A DNA stretch of 7,064 bases from Thermodesulfobacteriota bacterium (GTDB lineage Bacteria; Desulfobacterota; Syntrophobacteria; BM002). Both the position numbers and the translations under genes were made by a program. Below, piece by piece: positions 1-6,072 of this stretch. The stretch covers positions 1 through 7,064 of the forward strand of contig CAMYLW010000083.1 of NCBI GenBank assembly GCA_947259475.1. The letters are read 5' to 3'. Below the pieces are notes generated by a model. That model was not told the DNA's origin. It searched no databases and saw only the letters and a program-made list of their open reading frames with translations. Position 1 is the first letter of the stretch, and every line of letters starts with the position of its first letter.

Positions 1-275
1 GGTCGATGAGCATCGCCGGAGGCGACGAACACCCTCCGCTATCGCTATGGGACAGGCGACAGCTTGCCCACCACCTGACCCTTGTAGGCTTTTTTCCGCC
101 GAACATTTCGGCTTGAATTGGCGTCTCTAGATTACTGGAACTTCTGCCTGTTAAGAGAGGGGGGATCGTGAAAGGACGATCGTGTCGTCATTGGATCGCC
201 ACCACAGATGACCATGCATGACAGCAAAGCGAGATGACTTAGTGGCCATGCAACCTAGGCGCTACGCCCTTTATG
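1..275. other. Left-edge non-coding region downstream of cpoB
   Basis: No gene can be supported here. One plus-strand frame is open from the edge to a TAG at 128-130 (42 codons) and another to a TGA near 115, but neither gives a protein I recognise, and minus-strand frames are open over the same GC-rich stretch, so chance is a fair explanation. Small hairpins are visible: TCGCC-GGA-GGCGA near 14-26, GCCGAA-CAT-TTCGGC at 98-112, and GATCGT/ACGATC at 164-181. None is followed by a T-run on the minus strand, so I cannot point to a terminator for cpoB. The edge could hold the 3' end of a neighbouring gene or element cut by the window. Confidence 0.4.
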
Positions 276-1202
276 CTACTTGATCCTGGCCAGCTTGCTT
301 CGGGCAATCTTGGCCTGGTTGCTTTGCGGATAACCTTTAACCACCTTTTTCAAGAGTATCTTTCCTGCAGTCTTGTCTCCCAACTCCAAGAAGGCCATGC
401 CCTGTTTGAGCAGAGCGCTACTCACCTTGTCGCTCTTGGGGTAGTCCTTGATGGTCTTTTCATAGGCGGCTATAGCTTCCCGATAACTCTTCTCCGAATA
501 ATAGCATTCACCCAGCCAGAACTGAGCATTGTCGGCCAAGTCAGTTTTTGGATAACGTTCAAGATAGCTGCTGAATTCGGCCCGTGCTGCCTCGAATTTC
601 CCACCCCGAAACAGTTGGAAAGCCTTGTCATAAAGCCCCTCTGCATCTGAGGACGGTGGTTTGCTGGCGGTTTTCACCTCTACCGCACCGGATTTAGCTT
701 GGTCTGCTTTCTTCTCTTTCTGTGATCCCGTTGTCGAGGTGACTACCAGTTCTTGAAGTCCAAGGTAGCTGGCCATCAGGCTCTGTCCTCGCTGCAGATC
801 TTCCACGGTTTTACGAATCTCCAACATCGATTCCATCTGCCTTTGCTGGACCTCACTGATTCGCACCCCGTTGCGCTCGTTCATGGCCGCAGCTTCCTCC
901 AGTTGGCCGTTCAACCGTCCAAACTCGAGCTCTATTCGGTCCAATTGCGCTCCCACTGCTGCCTGATTGCGACGAAGTGGCTGACCTTCGGCCTCCAGTT
1001 TCTCGTCCATGGCCTTTTCTAACTCAGCAAACTGGGCTTTGGTCTTATCCAGCTCTCGACGCGCATCCCAGATTTGCCGCTGCAGCACGGATACATCTTG
1101 CTGGGTAGCGCAACCACCGAGCCCAAAACAAAAGAACAGCAATCCCAGCACAACAAGTCTAAAATAACCCATTCTTATGTCGGTGGAGCCAATTCTATTC
1201 AT
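276..1202 (-). CDS. cpoB: CpoB/YbgF-type Tol-Pal accessory lipoprotein with TPR repeats
   Basis: In the characterised family, CpoB binds TolA and the PBP1B synthase and coordinates peptidoglycan synthesis with outer-membrane constriction. The 308-residue protein has a hydrophobic signal (about 14-28) ending in the lipobox Leu28-Gly-Gly-Cys31, so it should be a lipoprotein; Ala at +2 favours the outer membrane. Residues about 34-140 are a charged, heptad-like helical region fitting the family's N-terminal coiled coil. A low-complexity linker (155-186) leads to a C-terminal TPR domain (about 187-305) with YDKAF, FRGGKFEAA, WLGECYY and YPKSDK-type repeat signatures. The ATG at 1202 is preferred because GGGGAG lies 8 bases upstream; an in-frame ATG at 1172 (Met11) lacks a clear ribosome site but would also keep the lipobox. 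The gene is last in the tol-pal order but sits 406 bases from pal, behind a terminator-like hairpin and with its own candidate promoter. Confidence 0.93.
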   Translation of the reverse strand: MNRIGSTDIRMGYFRLVVLGLLFFCFGLGGCATQQDVSVLQRQIWDARRELDKTKAQFAELEKAMDEKLEAEGQPLRRNQAAVGAQLDRIELEFGRLNGQLEEAAAMNERNGVRISEVQQRQMESMLEIRKTVEDLQRGQSLMASYLGLQELVVTSTTGSQKEKKADQAKSGAVEVKTASKPPSSDAEGLYDKAFQLFRGGKFEAARAEFSSYLERYPKTDLADNAQFWLGECYYSEKSYREAIAAYEKTIKDYPKSDKVSSALLKQGMAFLELGDKTAGKILLKKVVKGYPQSNQAKIARSKLARIK

Positions 1203-1245
1203 CTCGACTACTCCCCATCACTGCTCACCCCTGTACTCCCAACCA

Positions 1246-1274
1246 TTTATAAAAACAACACTTTCCCGAAAAGC
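1246..1274 (-). promoter_or_regulatory. Candidate promoter for cpoB
   Basis: On the minus strand a TATAAA hexamer (1246-1251) follows a T-run and would start transcription near 1239, giving a leader of about 37 bases before the cpoB ATG. The hexamer 17 bases further upstream (1269-1274, GCTTTT) is a poor -35, so the call rests on the -10 and the spacing to the gene. Confidence 0.35.
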
Positions 1275-1501
1275 TGCCTCCACTGCGGTAGAAAAATCAC
1301 AGCGAGGCTTGGGTTATCCAGGGGAGCGCCAGAATGATGCGTATGAAAAAGAGACGGCAGATAGTTTGGAGTGAATATCTGGAAAGCCTTCTTTCTAATG
1401 TGCGTTAGAACCATAGCTAGGCGGGCGAACAGATCCGTCCCAGGGTGCATTACTGCACACACCTGCGTATGAAATAGTGCTCCCAAAACGAGATAGATTG
1501 T

Positions 1502-1552
1502 AAAACAGGAGTCGGTCCTGGCCCATCAGCAGATAGGCAGGACCGATACCTG
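1502..1552 (-). terminator. Probable intrinsic terminator after pal
   Basis: Read on the minus strand, CAGG (1552-1549), a 3-base internal loop, CGGTCCTG (1545-1538), a loop of about 17 bases, CAGGACCG (1520-1513), 3 bases and CCTG (1509-1506) form a symmetric stem. Inner CC/GG pairs can shorten the loop. TTTTA follows the stem directly. It lies 57 bases past the pal stop, as expected for the end of the tolQRAB-pal transcript. The short T-run and internal loop make its strength uncertain. Confidence 0.5.
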
Positions 1553-1608
1553 CTGTGTCGGTACTGATTCAACCTGGTACGGTCAGGCAGCCTGCCAGGC
1601 GCAGATAT

Positions 1609-2190
1609 CTATCTAGCGCCGAAATGACCCCTTCTGTTCCTGTACCAGCAAGACTCGCTTTGCTGCATGCAGAGAGGCTGCTCTTCACCATAGGAAATGG
1701 TGGTAATTCGACTCTCAGCCACCCCTGACTTGACCAAGTAATTCTTCGCACTATTTGCGCGGCGGTCACCTAAAGCCAAGTTATACTCGTTGCTACCGCG
1801 GTCGTCGGCGTGACCTTCAACGAGGACGCGCACTCCAGTATGTTCGCGCAAATATGCCGCCTTATCGTCCAGAATCATCATGGCCTGGGGCGTGAGAACA
1901 TATTTGTCGAAGTCAAAGTGAATGTCTTCATCCTCGAAGGCTGCTTTTCTGGCTGCTTCAGACATACTGGCCGCATCTTGTCTTTGGCGTGCTTCTCGTG
2001 CCCGCTGCTCGCGCATACGCGCCTCTTCAGCTTCCCGACGAGCTGCCTCGTCTTCAGCGGACTGCTGAGATTCGTCCGCAGCCATTTCCTGGGTTTCCAT
2101 TGTCACCTGTTTTTTGGCGCATGAAACTCCCAGCGCCAGCAGCATAGCCAACATAATTGCACCGAAAATCCAAGCTCTGCTCTTACGCAT
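1609..2190 (-). CDS. pal: Pal, peptidoglycan-associated outer-membrane lipoprotein
   Basis: Pal anchors the outer membrane to peptidoglycan and is the outer target of TolB and of the energised Tol motor. The 193-residue protein has a basic N-terminus, a hydrophobic signal (8-22) and a lipidation cysteine at Cys24; the box is GVSC, with Gly where Leu is usual at -3. Residues about 34-85 form an Ala/Glu/Arg-rich, probably helical linker. The OmpA-like peptidoglycan-binding domain (about 88-191) starts at the FDFDKY strand (92-97) and carries GHADDRGSNEYN (126-137), with Asp129/Asp130 and the LGDRRA turn (140-145, including Arg144) where the family binds diaminopimelate. It ends with SYGEEQP (166-172) and a Cys174/Cys181 pair that could form a disulfide. 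The ATG at 2190 has AGGAGG 10 bases upstream (2201-2206). It lies 140 bases downstream of tolB in the same direction. Confidence 0.96.
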   Translation of the reverse strand: MRKSRAWIFGAIMLAMLLALGVSCAKKQVTMETQEMAADESQQSAEDEAARREAEEARMREQRAREARQRQDAASMSEAARKAAFEDEDIHFDFDKYVLTPQAMMILDDKAAYLREHTGVRVLVEGHADDRGSNEYNLALGDRRANSAKNYLVKSGVAESRITTISYGEEQPLCMQQSESCWYRNRRGHFGAR

Positions 2191-2236
2191 GCCTCATTAA
2201 CCTCCTCTCCTTGTCAACGATTCCTTCATGCCCTAT

Positions 2237-2313
2237 GCAAAAACCCAACCAAATGCAACCAACCCAGCGGCTGGAGCAAAACATCACACAATTTGTGGAC
2301 CAGCCGTTTTTGC
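2237..2313 (-). repeat. Nested inverted repeats between tolB and pal
   Basis: Two perfect inverted repeats overlap in this gap: GCAAAAAC (2237-2244) with GTTTTTGC (2306-2313), and CGGCTGG (2268-2274) with CCAGCCG (2300-2306). The inner one encloses a smaller CACAA/TTGTG pair. In the mRNA the two could form alternative or stacked stem-loops ahead of the pal ribosome site. On the plus strand the CCAGCCG arm is followed by TTTTT and resembles a terminator, but no plus-strand gene reads into it. Role unknown; an mRNA-processing or stability structure is the simplest guess. Confidence 0.4.
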
Positions 2314-2330
2314 TAGGTCCCTTTATACTA

Positions 2331-3680
2331 CTAAGGAGTTGCTCTCGTCAATCGTGGAGACCAGTCGGGCTCTGTTTGGGAGTCGCCCAGGTTAAGACCG
2401 AGTCTCCTTTGGTCCGTGCCATTTGCCTGCATCACCCAGAGGTTTGGGGTACCGCGGCGGTCTGACTGAAAAAGAATCAACCTTCCATCCGGAGACCAAC
2501 ACGGATTTTCATTGTTCCCTTCACCCCCTGTAAGCTGGCGCAATTCACTACCATCTGGGTTTATCATAAAAATATCAAACCTACCATCATGTAATCCAGC
2601 ATAGAGTATCCGATCACCACGGGGAGACCAGGCAGGTGACGTATTATAATCGCCCTCAAAGGTCAAGCGCGTGCTGCGCTTAGTGGAAAGATCCAAGAGG
2701 TAAATCTGCGGTTTGCCCGCTCGGTTGGAGACATAGGCCAGCTTCTGGCCATCGGGCGACCAAGAAGGAGAAACATCTATAGACCAGCTAATAGTCAGTT
2801 GCTGCAGTATCTCACCCCTGGTATCCAATAGGTAGATTTCGGGGTTGCCAGTAAAACTCAAGGTGGCGGCCAATTTGCCACCTTTGGGATAGTAGGTGGG
2901 CGCTATATTCAGCCCCGGGCGCATACTGATGGGCTCCCCAACTTTCGTGATGAGATCCATAGTGTAAAGATCTGGATTCCCTCGCTTATAACCAACATAG
3001 GAAATTTTCTTTCCGTCCGGTGACCAGGCCGGTGCGAGGTTTAGATCGTGGTCGCGAGTCATTTGGCGAATATTGGAGCCATCAAAATCAGCGAGATAGA
3101 TTTCCTTCTTGCCGGTAGCATTTCCCACAAAAGCAATCTGGGTATGAAAAATCCCGAGCTCTCCAGTTAAGTGCAACATCATCTCGTCTGCAAATGTGAG
3201 AATAGTTTGCCTTGCAGCACTCAGATCATTGGTGTAGGTCTTCTTCAACAATAGTTTCTGCTGAATCACATCAAAAAGACGAATCACCAACCCCAACTGC
3301 TCACCCTGAATCTGGTAACTGCCTCGCACCAATAGATCGGCACCGAGAAATCTCCACTCGGAAAATTTTATCTCCGCCTTTTTGACCCCCATTTTTTCAG
3401 GATCCTGAAGGAATACCGCCGGATCCAACCCTTGGAACAGACCGCTGAAAGACAAGGCATTGTTCAGTATTTCTGCCAGATTTTTCCCCATTGACTGGTT
3501 GGCGCCATCGCCACCCTCGTTAAGAAAACTCGGAATGGCAATAGGGATCTTCTTTTGCAAAGGGGAGTTAATATCAATGTAAATCCTGCTTACAGCAGGT
3601 GTCGCCTGGAAGATAACCAGGAGAAGGACTGACAGACAGAGGAAATACACACGGTGGTTCCGAGAGTAGCAGCAGCTCAT
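2331..3680 (-). CDS. tolB: TolB, periplasmic beta-propeller protein of the Tol-Pal system
   Basis: TolB is the periplasmic partner of Pal; TolA pulling on TolB is thought to free and relocate Pal. The 449-residue protein begins with a signal peptide (hydrophobic 11-26, likely cleavage near 29-31, before RIYIDI). An N-terminal alpha/beta domain (about 32-170) contains FLGADLLVRGSY (111-122) and the family-typical TGELGIFHTQIAFV (172-185). A six-bladed PD40-type propeller follows, with WSPDGKK (219), a degenerate YYPKGGK (263), WSPDGQK (307), WSPRGDR (351), WSPDGRL (395) and a terminal WSPRL (440). Length is close to the usual 430 residues. The ATG lies only 4 bases after the stop of the TolA/TonB-like gene and has a weak ribosome site, suggesting translational coupling. 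Confidence 0.97.
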   Translation of the reverse strand: MSCCYSRNHRVYFLCLSVLLLVIFQATPAVSRIYIDINSPLQKKIPIAIPSFLNEGGDGANQSMGKNLAEILNNALSFSGLFQGLDPAVFLQDPEKMGVKKAEIKFSEWRFLGADLLVRGSYQIQGEQLGLVIRLFDVIQQKLLLKKTYTNDLSAARQTILTFADEMMLHLTGELGIFHTQIAFVGNATGKKEIYLADFDGSNIRQMTRDHDLNLAPAWSPDGKKISYVGYKRGNPDLYTMDLITKVGEPISMRPGLNIAPTYYPKGGKLAATLSFTGNPEIYLLDTRGEILQQLTISWSIDVSPSWSPDGQKLAYVSNRAGKPQIYLLDLSTKRSTRLTFEGDYNTSPAWSPRGDRILYAGLHDGRFDIFMINPDGSELRQLTGGEGNNENPCWSPDGRLILFQSDRRGTPNLWVMQANGTDQRRLGLNLGDSQTEPDWSPRLTRATP

Positions 3681-3684
3681 AGTA

Positions 3685-4491
3685 CTAGGATCTCACGTTT
3701 TCAGGTGCGAAGCGAATGACGATCTCTTCCTCTTGAGGGCTGTAGATATCAGGAAACGGAGGAAAAGGTTTTGATTTAAGGATAGCCTTAAGCACCGAGT
3801 CGTCAAAGTAAGAGTTCCCGGACTTCTTTTCAAAATTAATATCAAATACGGTGCCGTCCCTACGAGCTCGAACCACCACTACTGCCTCGAGGTCTTCTTT
3901 TTCTTGACTGAGCCGCTCGGGAAGCACCCAATTGCTTTCTATTTTCTCATTGACCAGCGCCCGGTAGAGCATCAAAGCCTGGCTGAGTTCACCACCCTTC
4001 ATACCGCCTATGTTTACCAACGATACCTTCTGCTTGCCTGGAGCAGATTGTCGTGGCACATCTACAGGCTTTTTCGATACCGTTGGTTGTGGGGGTGGAC
4101 GTCGCTCAATTTTAGTCAAGACTTCTTTAGCAAACTTAACTTCCTCTGCCTCGTCGTTCGGTGCTGAGGCTCGATGTTTTTTCTTCAGGGCTAAAGCTTG
4201 CTCTTTCGTTCGGAAGCGCGGGATTGCGATTGCTTGCTGTCGCGCCACCGTCCTTGTCCTCCGCCCAGTACTGACCGCAGGATACTTCTTTGTACGAGAA
4301 GCAGGCAAGGTTACCAACTCCACGGAGTATACAGGAGCCAAGCGCGGTTTGCCGATATTTAGTCCCCACTTGGCTGTTCCGACTATCACCACGACACCAT
4401 GCAAAACAAGAGAACATGCCAGCATCAGAGACATCAGTTTCCTATCCGCATGTGTCCTTAGTCTGGTGCGATAAACAGCATCCGCTAACAT
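3685..4491 (-). CDS. tolA: TolA-position energy transducer with TonB-type C-terminal domain
   Basis: This protein spans the periplasm and passes the TolQR proton-motive force to TolB/Pal. From the ATG at 4491 it has 268 residues. A basic cytoplasmic tail precedes one membrane segment (about 18-38) carrying Ser27-x3-His31, the S-x3-H motif known in TonB and TolA for coupling to the motor. The middle (about 65-155) is Lys/Arg/Pro-rich with a short helical patch and RPPPQP (131-136), more like a TonB linker than the very long Ala/Lys/Glu helix of enterobacterial TolA. The C-terminal domain (about 174-268) has SNWVLPE, VVVVRARRDGTVFDI, the FEKKSGNSYFD turn and KPFPPFPDIY, typical of the TolA/TonB C-terminal fold. 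An upstream in-frame TTG (4512) is possible but has no better ribosome site; both are weak. Position between tolR and tolB supports the TolA role over siderophore TonB. Confidence 0.88.
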   Translation of the reverse strand: MLADAVYRTRLRTHADRKLMSLMLACSLVLHGVVVIVGTAKWGLNIGKPRLAPVYSVELVTLPASRTKKYPAVSTGRRTRTVARQQAIAIPRFRTKEQALALKKKHRASAPNDEAEEVKFAKEVLTKIERRPPPQPTVSKKPVDVPRQSAPGKQKVSLVNIGGMKGGELSQALMLYRALVNEKIESNWVLPERLSQEKEDLEAVVVVRARRDGTVFDINFEKKSGNSYFDDSVLKAILKSKPFPPFPDIYSPQEEEIVIRFAPENVRS

Positions 4492-4520
4492 GATGGACTC
4501 GCAAAAAATCAAGACTCAGA

Positions 4521-4574
4521 GACGGCGCAGTAAATCCGCCTACGGCGGACAGATGGACTTTTTACTGTGCCGTC
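4521..4574. repeat. Nested palindrome (REP-like) inside the tol operon, between tolR and tolA
   Basis: The outer arms GACGGCGCAGTAAA (4521-4534) and TTTACTGTGCCGTC (4561-4574) pair over 14 positions with one mismatch. Directly inside is a perfect TCCGCC-TAC-GGCGGA hairpin (4535-4549), and an 11-base unpaired stretch (4550-4560) joins it to the second arm. The whole can fold into one long stacked stem with a one-sided bulge. It begins 2 bases after the tolR stop and ends 29 bases before the TolA start. Its compact, modular palindromic form resembles dispersed intergenic repeats; the window has only one copy, so multicopy status is inference. In the transcript it could limit degradation or lower tolA translation relative to tolQR. 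Confidence 0.65.
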
Positions 4575-4576
4575 AA

Positions 4577-4990
4577 TCATGGTATCTCTTGTAATGGTTC
4601 AGTAACCATCCCCATTCTTTTGACCCCACTCTGACGAATAGCAGCCATCACTTCCATAACGAATCCGTAGGGCAATTTCTGGTCCGCCCGGAGAAACACA
4701 GCTTTATCCGGCCGGTTCTGGAAAATGGTTTGCAGTTTCCTCTGCAGTGACTCCAGGGAGATCTTGTACTCGTTCATATATATGTCACGTTTTGCCGTTA
4801 AGGAGATCACCAGTCGCTCTTCTTCGGAGGCAATCGGCTGCGTGGTAGTCCGTGGCAAATTAACATCCACACCTTGCATCATCATTGGCGCCGTCACCAT
4901 GAAAATAATGAGAAGCACCAGCATGACGTCAACAAAGGGAGTAACGTTAATCTCAGACATTAGCCTGCGGCTTCCACTATTCAGTTCCAT
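4577..4990 (-). CDS. tolR: TolR, inner-membrane motor subunit (ExbD/TolR family)
   Basis: TolR pairs with TolQ to form the proton-driven motor and has a peptidoglycan-interacting periplasmic domain. From the chosen ATG it has 137 residues. The N-terminal [21 protein letters not shown] segment (12-32) is the family signature, with Asp21 in the membrane helix matching the proton-handling aspartate (Asp23 in E. coli). A periplasmic domain (about 40-135) follows, with [20 protein letters not shown] and [19 protein letters not shown]. The start at 4990 is set by AAGAGG 7 bases upstream and gives the usual length; an earlier in-frame TTG at 5026 would add 12 atypical residues. The tolQ stop is 84 bases upstream, a wider gap than usual within tolQR. 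Confidence 0.96.
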   Translation of the reverse strand: MELNSGSRRLMSEINVTPFVDVMLVLLIIFMVTAPMMMQGVDVNLPRTTTQPIASEEERLVISLTAKRDIYMNEYKISLESLQRKLQTIFQNRPDKAVFLRADQKLPYGFVMEVMAAIRQSGVKRMGMVTEPLQEIP

Positions 4991-4997
4991 GGAGAAA

Positions 4998-5003
4998 CCT
5001 CTT
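4998..5003 (-). promoter_or_regulatory. Ribosome binding site fixing the tolR start
   Basis: AAGAGG on the minus strand lies 7 bases before the ATG at 4990, choosing this start over the upstream in-frame TTG at 5026. Confidence 0.7.
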
Positions 5004-5074
5004 CGGACCTGGTGCCCGGTCAGCAAAGGTTAACCAAGAGCGTTGCTTGCCACCTACTAGTCGCTGCTCATTGT

Positions 5075-5836
5075 CTAACTGGAGCGTCTTACCAAATCTC
5101 TTTTCACAATGTTCAAAAAATCATTGGCGAAGTTGACCATTTCTGTCTCTAGATTTCGCACCTTATTGGTGAAATGATTATAAGCAATTACAGCAGGAAT
5201 GGCCGCAGCCAGACCAGCAGCGGTCGCTATGAGCGCTTCGGAGATACCAGGAGCCACAACAGCCAAAGTTGCAGATCCCTTGAGACCGATGCCCTGAAAA
5301 GCAACCATTATACCCCACACTGTGCCGAAGAGCCCAATAAATGGCGCGGAATTACCCGTGGTGGCCAATAGGGTCAGGGCTTTCTCCAGCCGCTGTACCT
5401 CACCATTTACAGCGCTGCGTAAAGCCCTCTCCATATTGTCGATCCACATCATTTTCACTTCCATATCATTGGGATTTTCCGCTTTCTCAACTTCGCTGGC
5501 TTTGGTCAGCCTACCGAGTTCCATATAACCTACTCGGAAAACCTCAGCCAAGTGACTATCCTCCATTTTCTTGGATTCTCGATAAACAGTCGCAAGATTC
5601 TTGCTGTTCCAAAATAGATCGAGAAAGCGAGAGCTTTCTTTGCTTGCTCTTTTTAAGACTCTATGTTTCAAAAAAACAATCGTCCAGCAGGCGATTGAAA
5701 GAAAAAGCAGTATAATCAGCACGAGCTTCACTACCGCGCCGGCACCCAGTATCATGTCGATGATACCACTGCGGGGAGTGCCGCCGGCAGGAGCGGCCCA
5801 AGCTGCTGATACGAGCGCAAACATCATGGTTTTCAT
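5075..5836 (-). CDS. tolQ: TolQ, inner-membrane motor subunit (MotA/TolQ/ExbB family)
   Basis: TolQ forms the ring of the TolQR proton channel that energises TolA. From the ATG at 5836 it has 253 residues. Membrane helix 1 is about 35-57 (VVKLVLIILLFLSIACWTIVF). A cytoplasmic loop runs to about 150, and the conserved pore region includes APFIGLFGTVWGIMVAF (164-180) and PGISEALIATAAGLAAAIPAVIAYN (196-220), containing helices 2 and 3. Residues 1-19 are unusual: a short Lys-then-hydrophobic stretch ending in AWAAPAGG looks like a cleavable signal, whereas the standard TolQ begins close to the SGIIDMIL segment seen here at 23-30. The start is set by a strong GGAGGA 9 bases upstream; the open frame continues to a TTG at 5992 but those 52 residues are not TolQ-like. 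It is the first gene of the operon, with a leader of about 160 bases. Confidence 0.95.
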   Translation of the reverse strand: MKTMMFALVSAAWAAPAGGTPRSGIIDMILGAGAVVKLVLIILLFLSIACWTIVFLKHRVLKRASKESSRFLDLFWNSKNLATVYRESKKMEDSHLAEVFRVGYMELGRLTKASEVEKAENPNDMEVKMMWIDNMERALRSAVNGEVQRLEKALTLLATTGNSAPFIGLFGTVWGIMVAFQGIGLKGSATLAVVAPGISEALIATAAGLAAAIPAVIAYNHFTNKVRNLETEMVNFANDFLNIVKRDLVRRSS

Positions 5837-5845
5837 AGGATAGTG

Positions 5846-5851
5846 TCCTCC
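5846..5851 (-). promoter_or_regulatory. Ribosome binding site fixing the tolQ start
   Basis: GGAGGA within a purine-rich run lies 9 bases before the ATG at 5836. It supports that start over the long in-frame extension reaching 5992. Confidence 0.75.
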
Positions 5852-5970
5852 CCCTCTTACATTAAGACACGGATCCTCCATAAGAGTTCCGAGCATGCAG
5901 CCGTTATGAGTACTGCTTTTGTCCTCATGAGTTCCTTGCTTGAACCAGAGGTTACATCCTGCTAAAATCT

Positions 5971-6007
5971 CCTTTGATTTCAAAGGGTTCAAATTATCTT
6001 GCGCAAG
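5971..6007. promoter_or_regulatory. Two palindromes in the tolQ/djlA divergent region
   Basis: CCTTTGA-TT-TCAAAGG (5971-5986) and CTTGCGCAAG (5998-6007) are both perfect. The second overlaps the -10 hexamer of the tolQ promoter and the first lies just downstream of the predicted transcription start. Positions like these suit repressor operators acting on one or both divergent genes. No regulator family can be named from these sites alone. Confidence 0.35.
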
Positions 6008-6033
6008 CTAACATCGACGTGACATAGTGTCAA
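6005..6033 (-). promoter_or_regulatory. Sigma-70-type promoter for the tol-pal operon
   Basis: On the minus strand a consensus TTGACA (6033-6028) is followed, after 17 bases, by TAGCTT (6010-6005). Transcription would start near 5998, leaving a leader of about 160 bases before tolQ. The -35 is the right half of a TGACA-TAG-TGTCA inverted repeat (6020-6032). A weaker plus-strand pair, TTGCGC (5999-6004) and CATAGT (6023-6028), overlaps it and could drive djlA, so the two genes may compete for polymerase. Confidence 0.6.
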
Positions 6034-6072
6034 GGAAATTTCACTGAACGGTTGTTACGATTCGGAGACGAG

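Larger units (their letters stand above)
1203..1608. other. Long gap between pal and cpoB
   Basis: This 406-base stretch separates two genes that are often tightly linked in tol-pal operons. It holds the terminator-like hairpin (1502-1552), the candidate cpoB promoter (1246-1274), a small hairpin GTGCA-TTAC-TGCAC (1445-1458), and a 10-base direct repeat GCGTATGAAA (1339-1348 and 1465-1474). Short open frames on both strands give proteins with no recognisable family and no convincing ribosome site, so I assign no gene. A small RNA made from the cpoB leader side cannot be excluded, but nothing directly shows one. Confidence 0.5.

Noticed and set aside
98..112. GCCGAA-CAT-TTCGGC hairpin as a terminator for cpoB
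   Set aside because: On the minus strand it is followed by an A-run, not a T-run, and the T-run on the plus strand precedes the stem.
273..1022. Plus-strand open frames over cpoB
   Set aside because: They are antisense shadows of a well-supported gene, with no domain signature.
1339..1474. Direct repeat GCGTATGAAA, two copies 126 bases apart
   Set aside because: Only two copies with no regular spacing; not a CRISPR array and not clearly linked to an insertion.
1247..1486. 79-residue minus-strand open frame between pal and cpoB
   Set aside because: No recognisable domain or good ribosome site; it overlaps the candidate cpoB promoter and looks like chance.
1569..1769. 66-residue minus-strand frame overlapping the 3' end of pal
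   Set aside because: It is an out-of-frame shadow of the Pal peptidoglycan-binding domain; Pal ends normally in its own frame, so there is no frameshift to explain.
4991..5026. Earlier TTG start for TolR
   Set aside because: The ATG at 4990 has AAGAGG at ideal spacing and gives the family's usual N-terminus; the added residues would be encoded by the ribosome site itself.
5854..5966. Two start-stop ATGTAA minimal reading frames in the tolQ leader
   Set aside because: Hexamers of this kind are common by chance and neither has a well-spaced ribosome site; no basis to call a regulatory leader peptide.
5837..5992. 52-residue in-frame N-terminal extension of TolQ from a TTG at 5992
   Set aside because: The extension is hydrophilic and not TolQ-like, and the ATG at 5836 has a strong GGAGGA ribosome site. 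The extension would also begin at or before the predicted transcription start.
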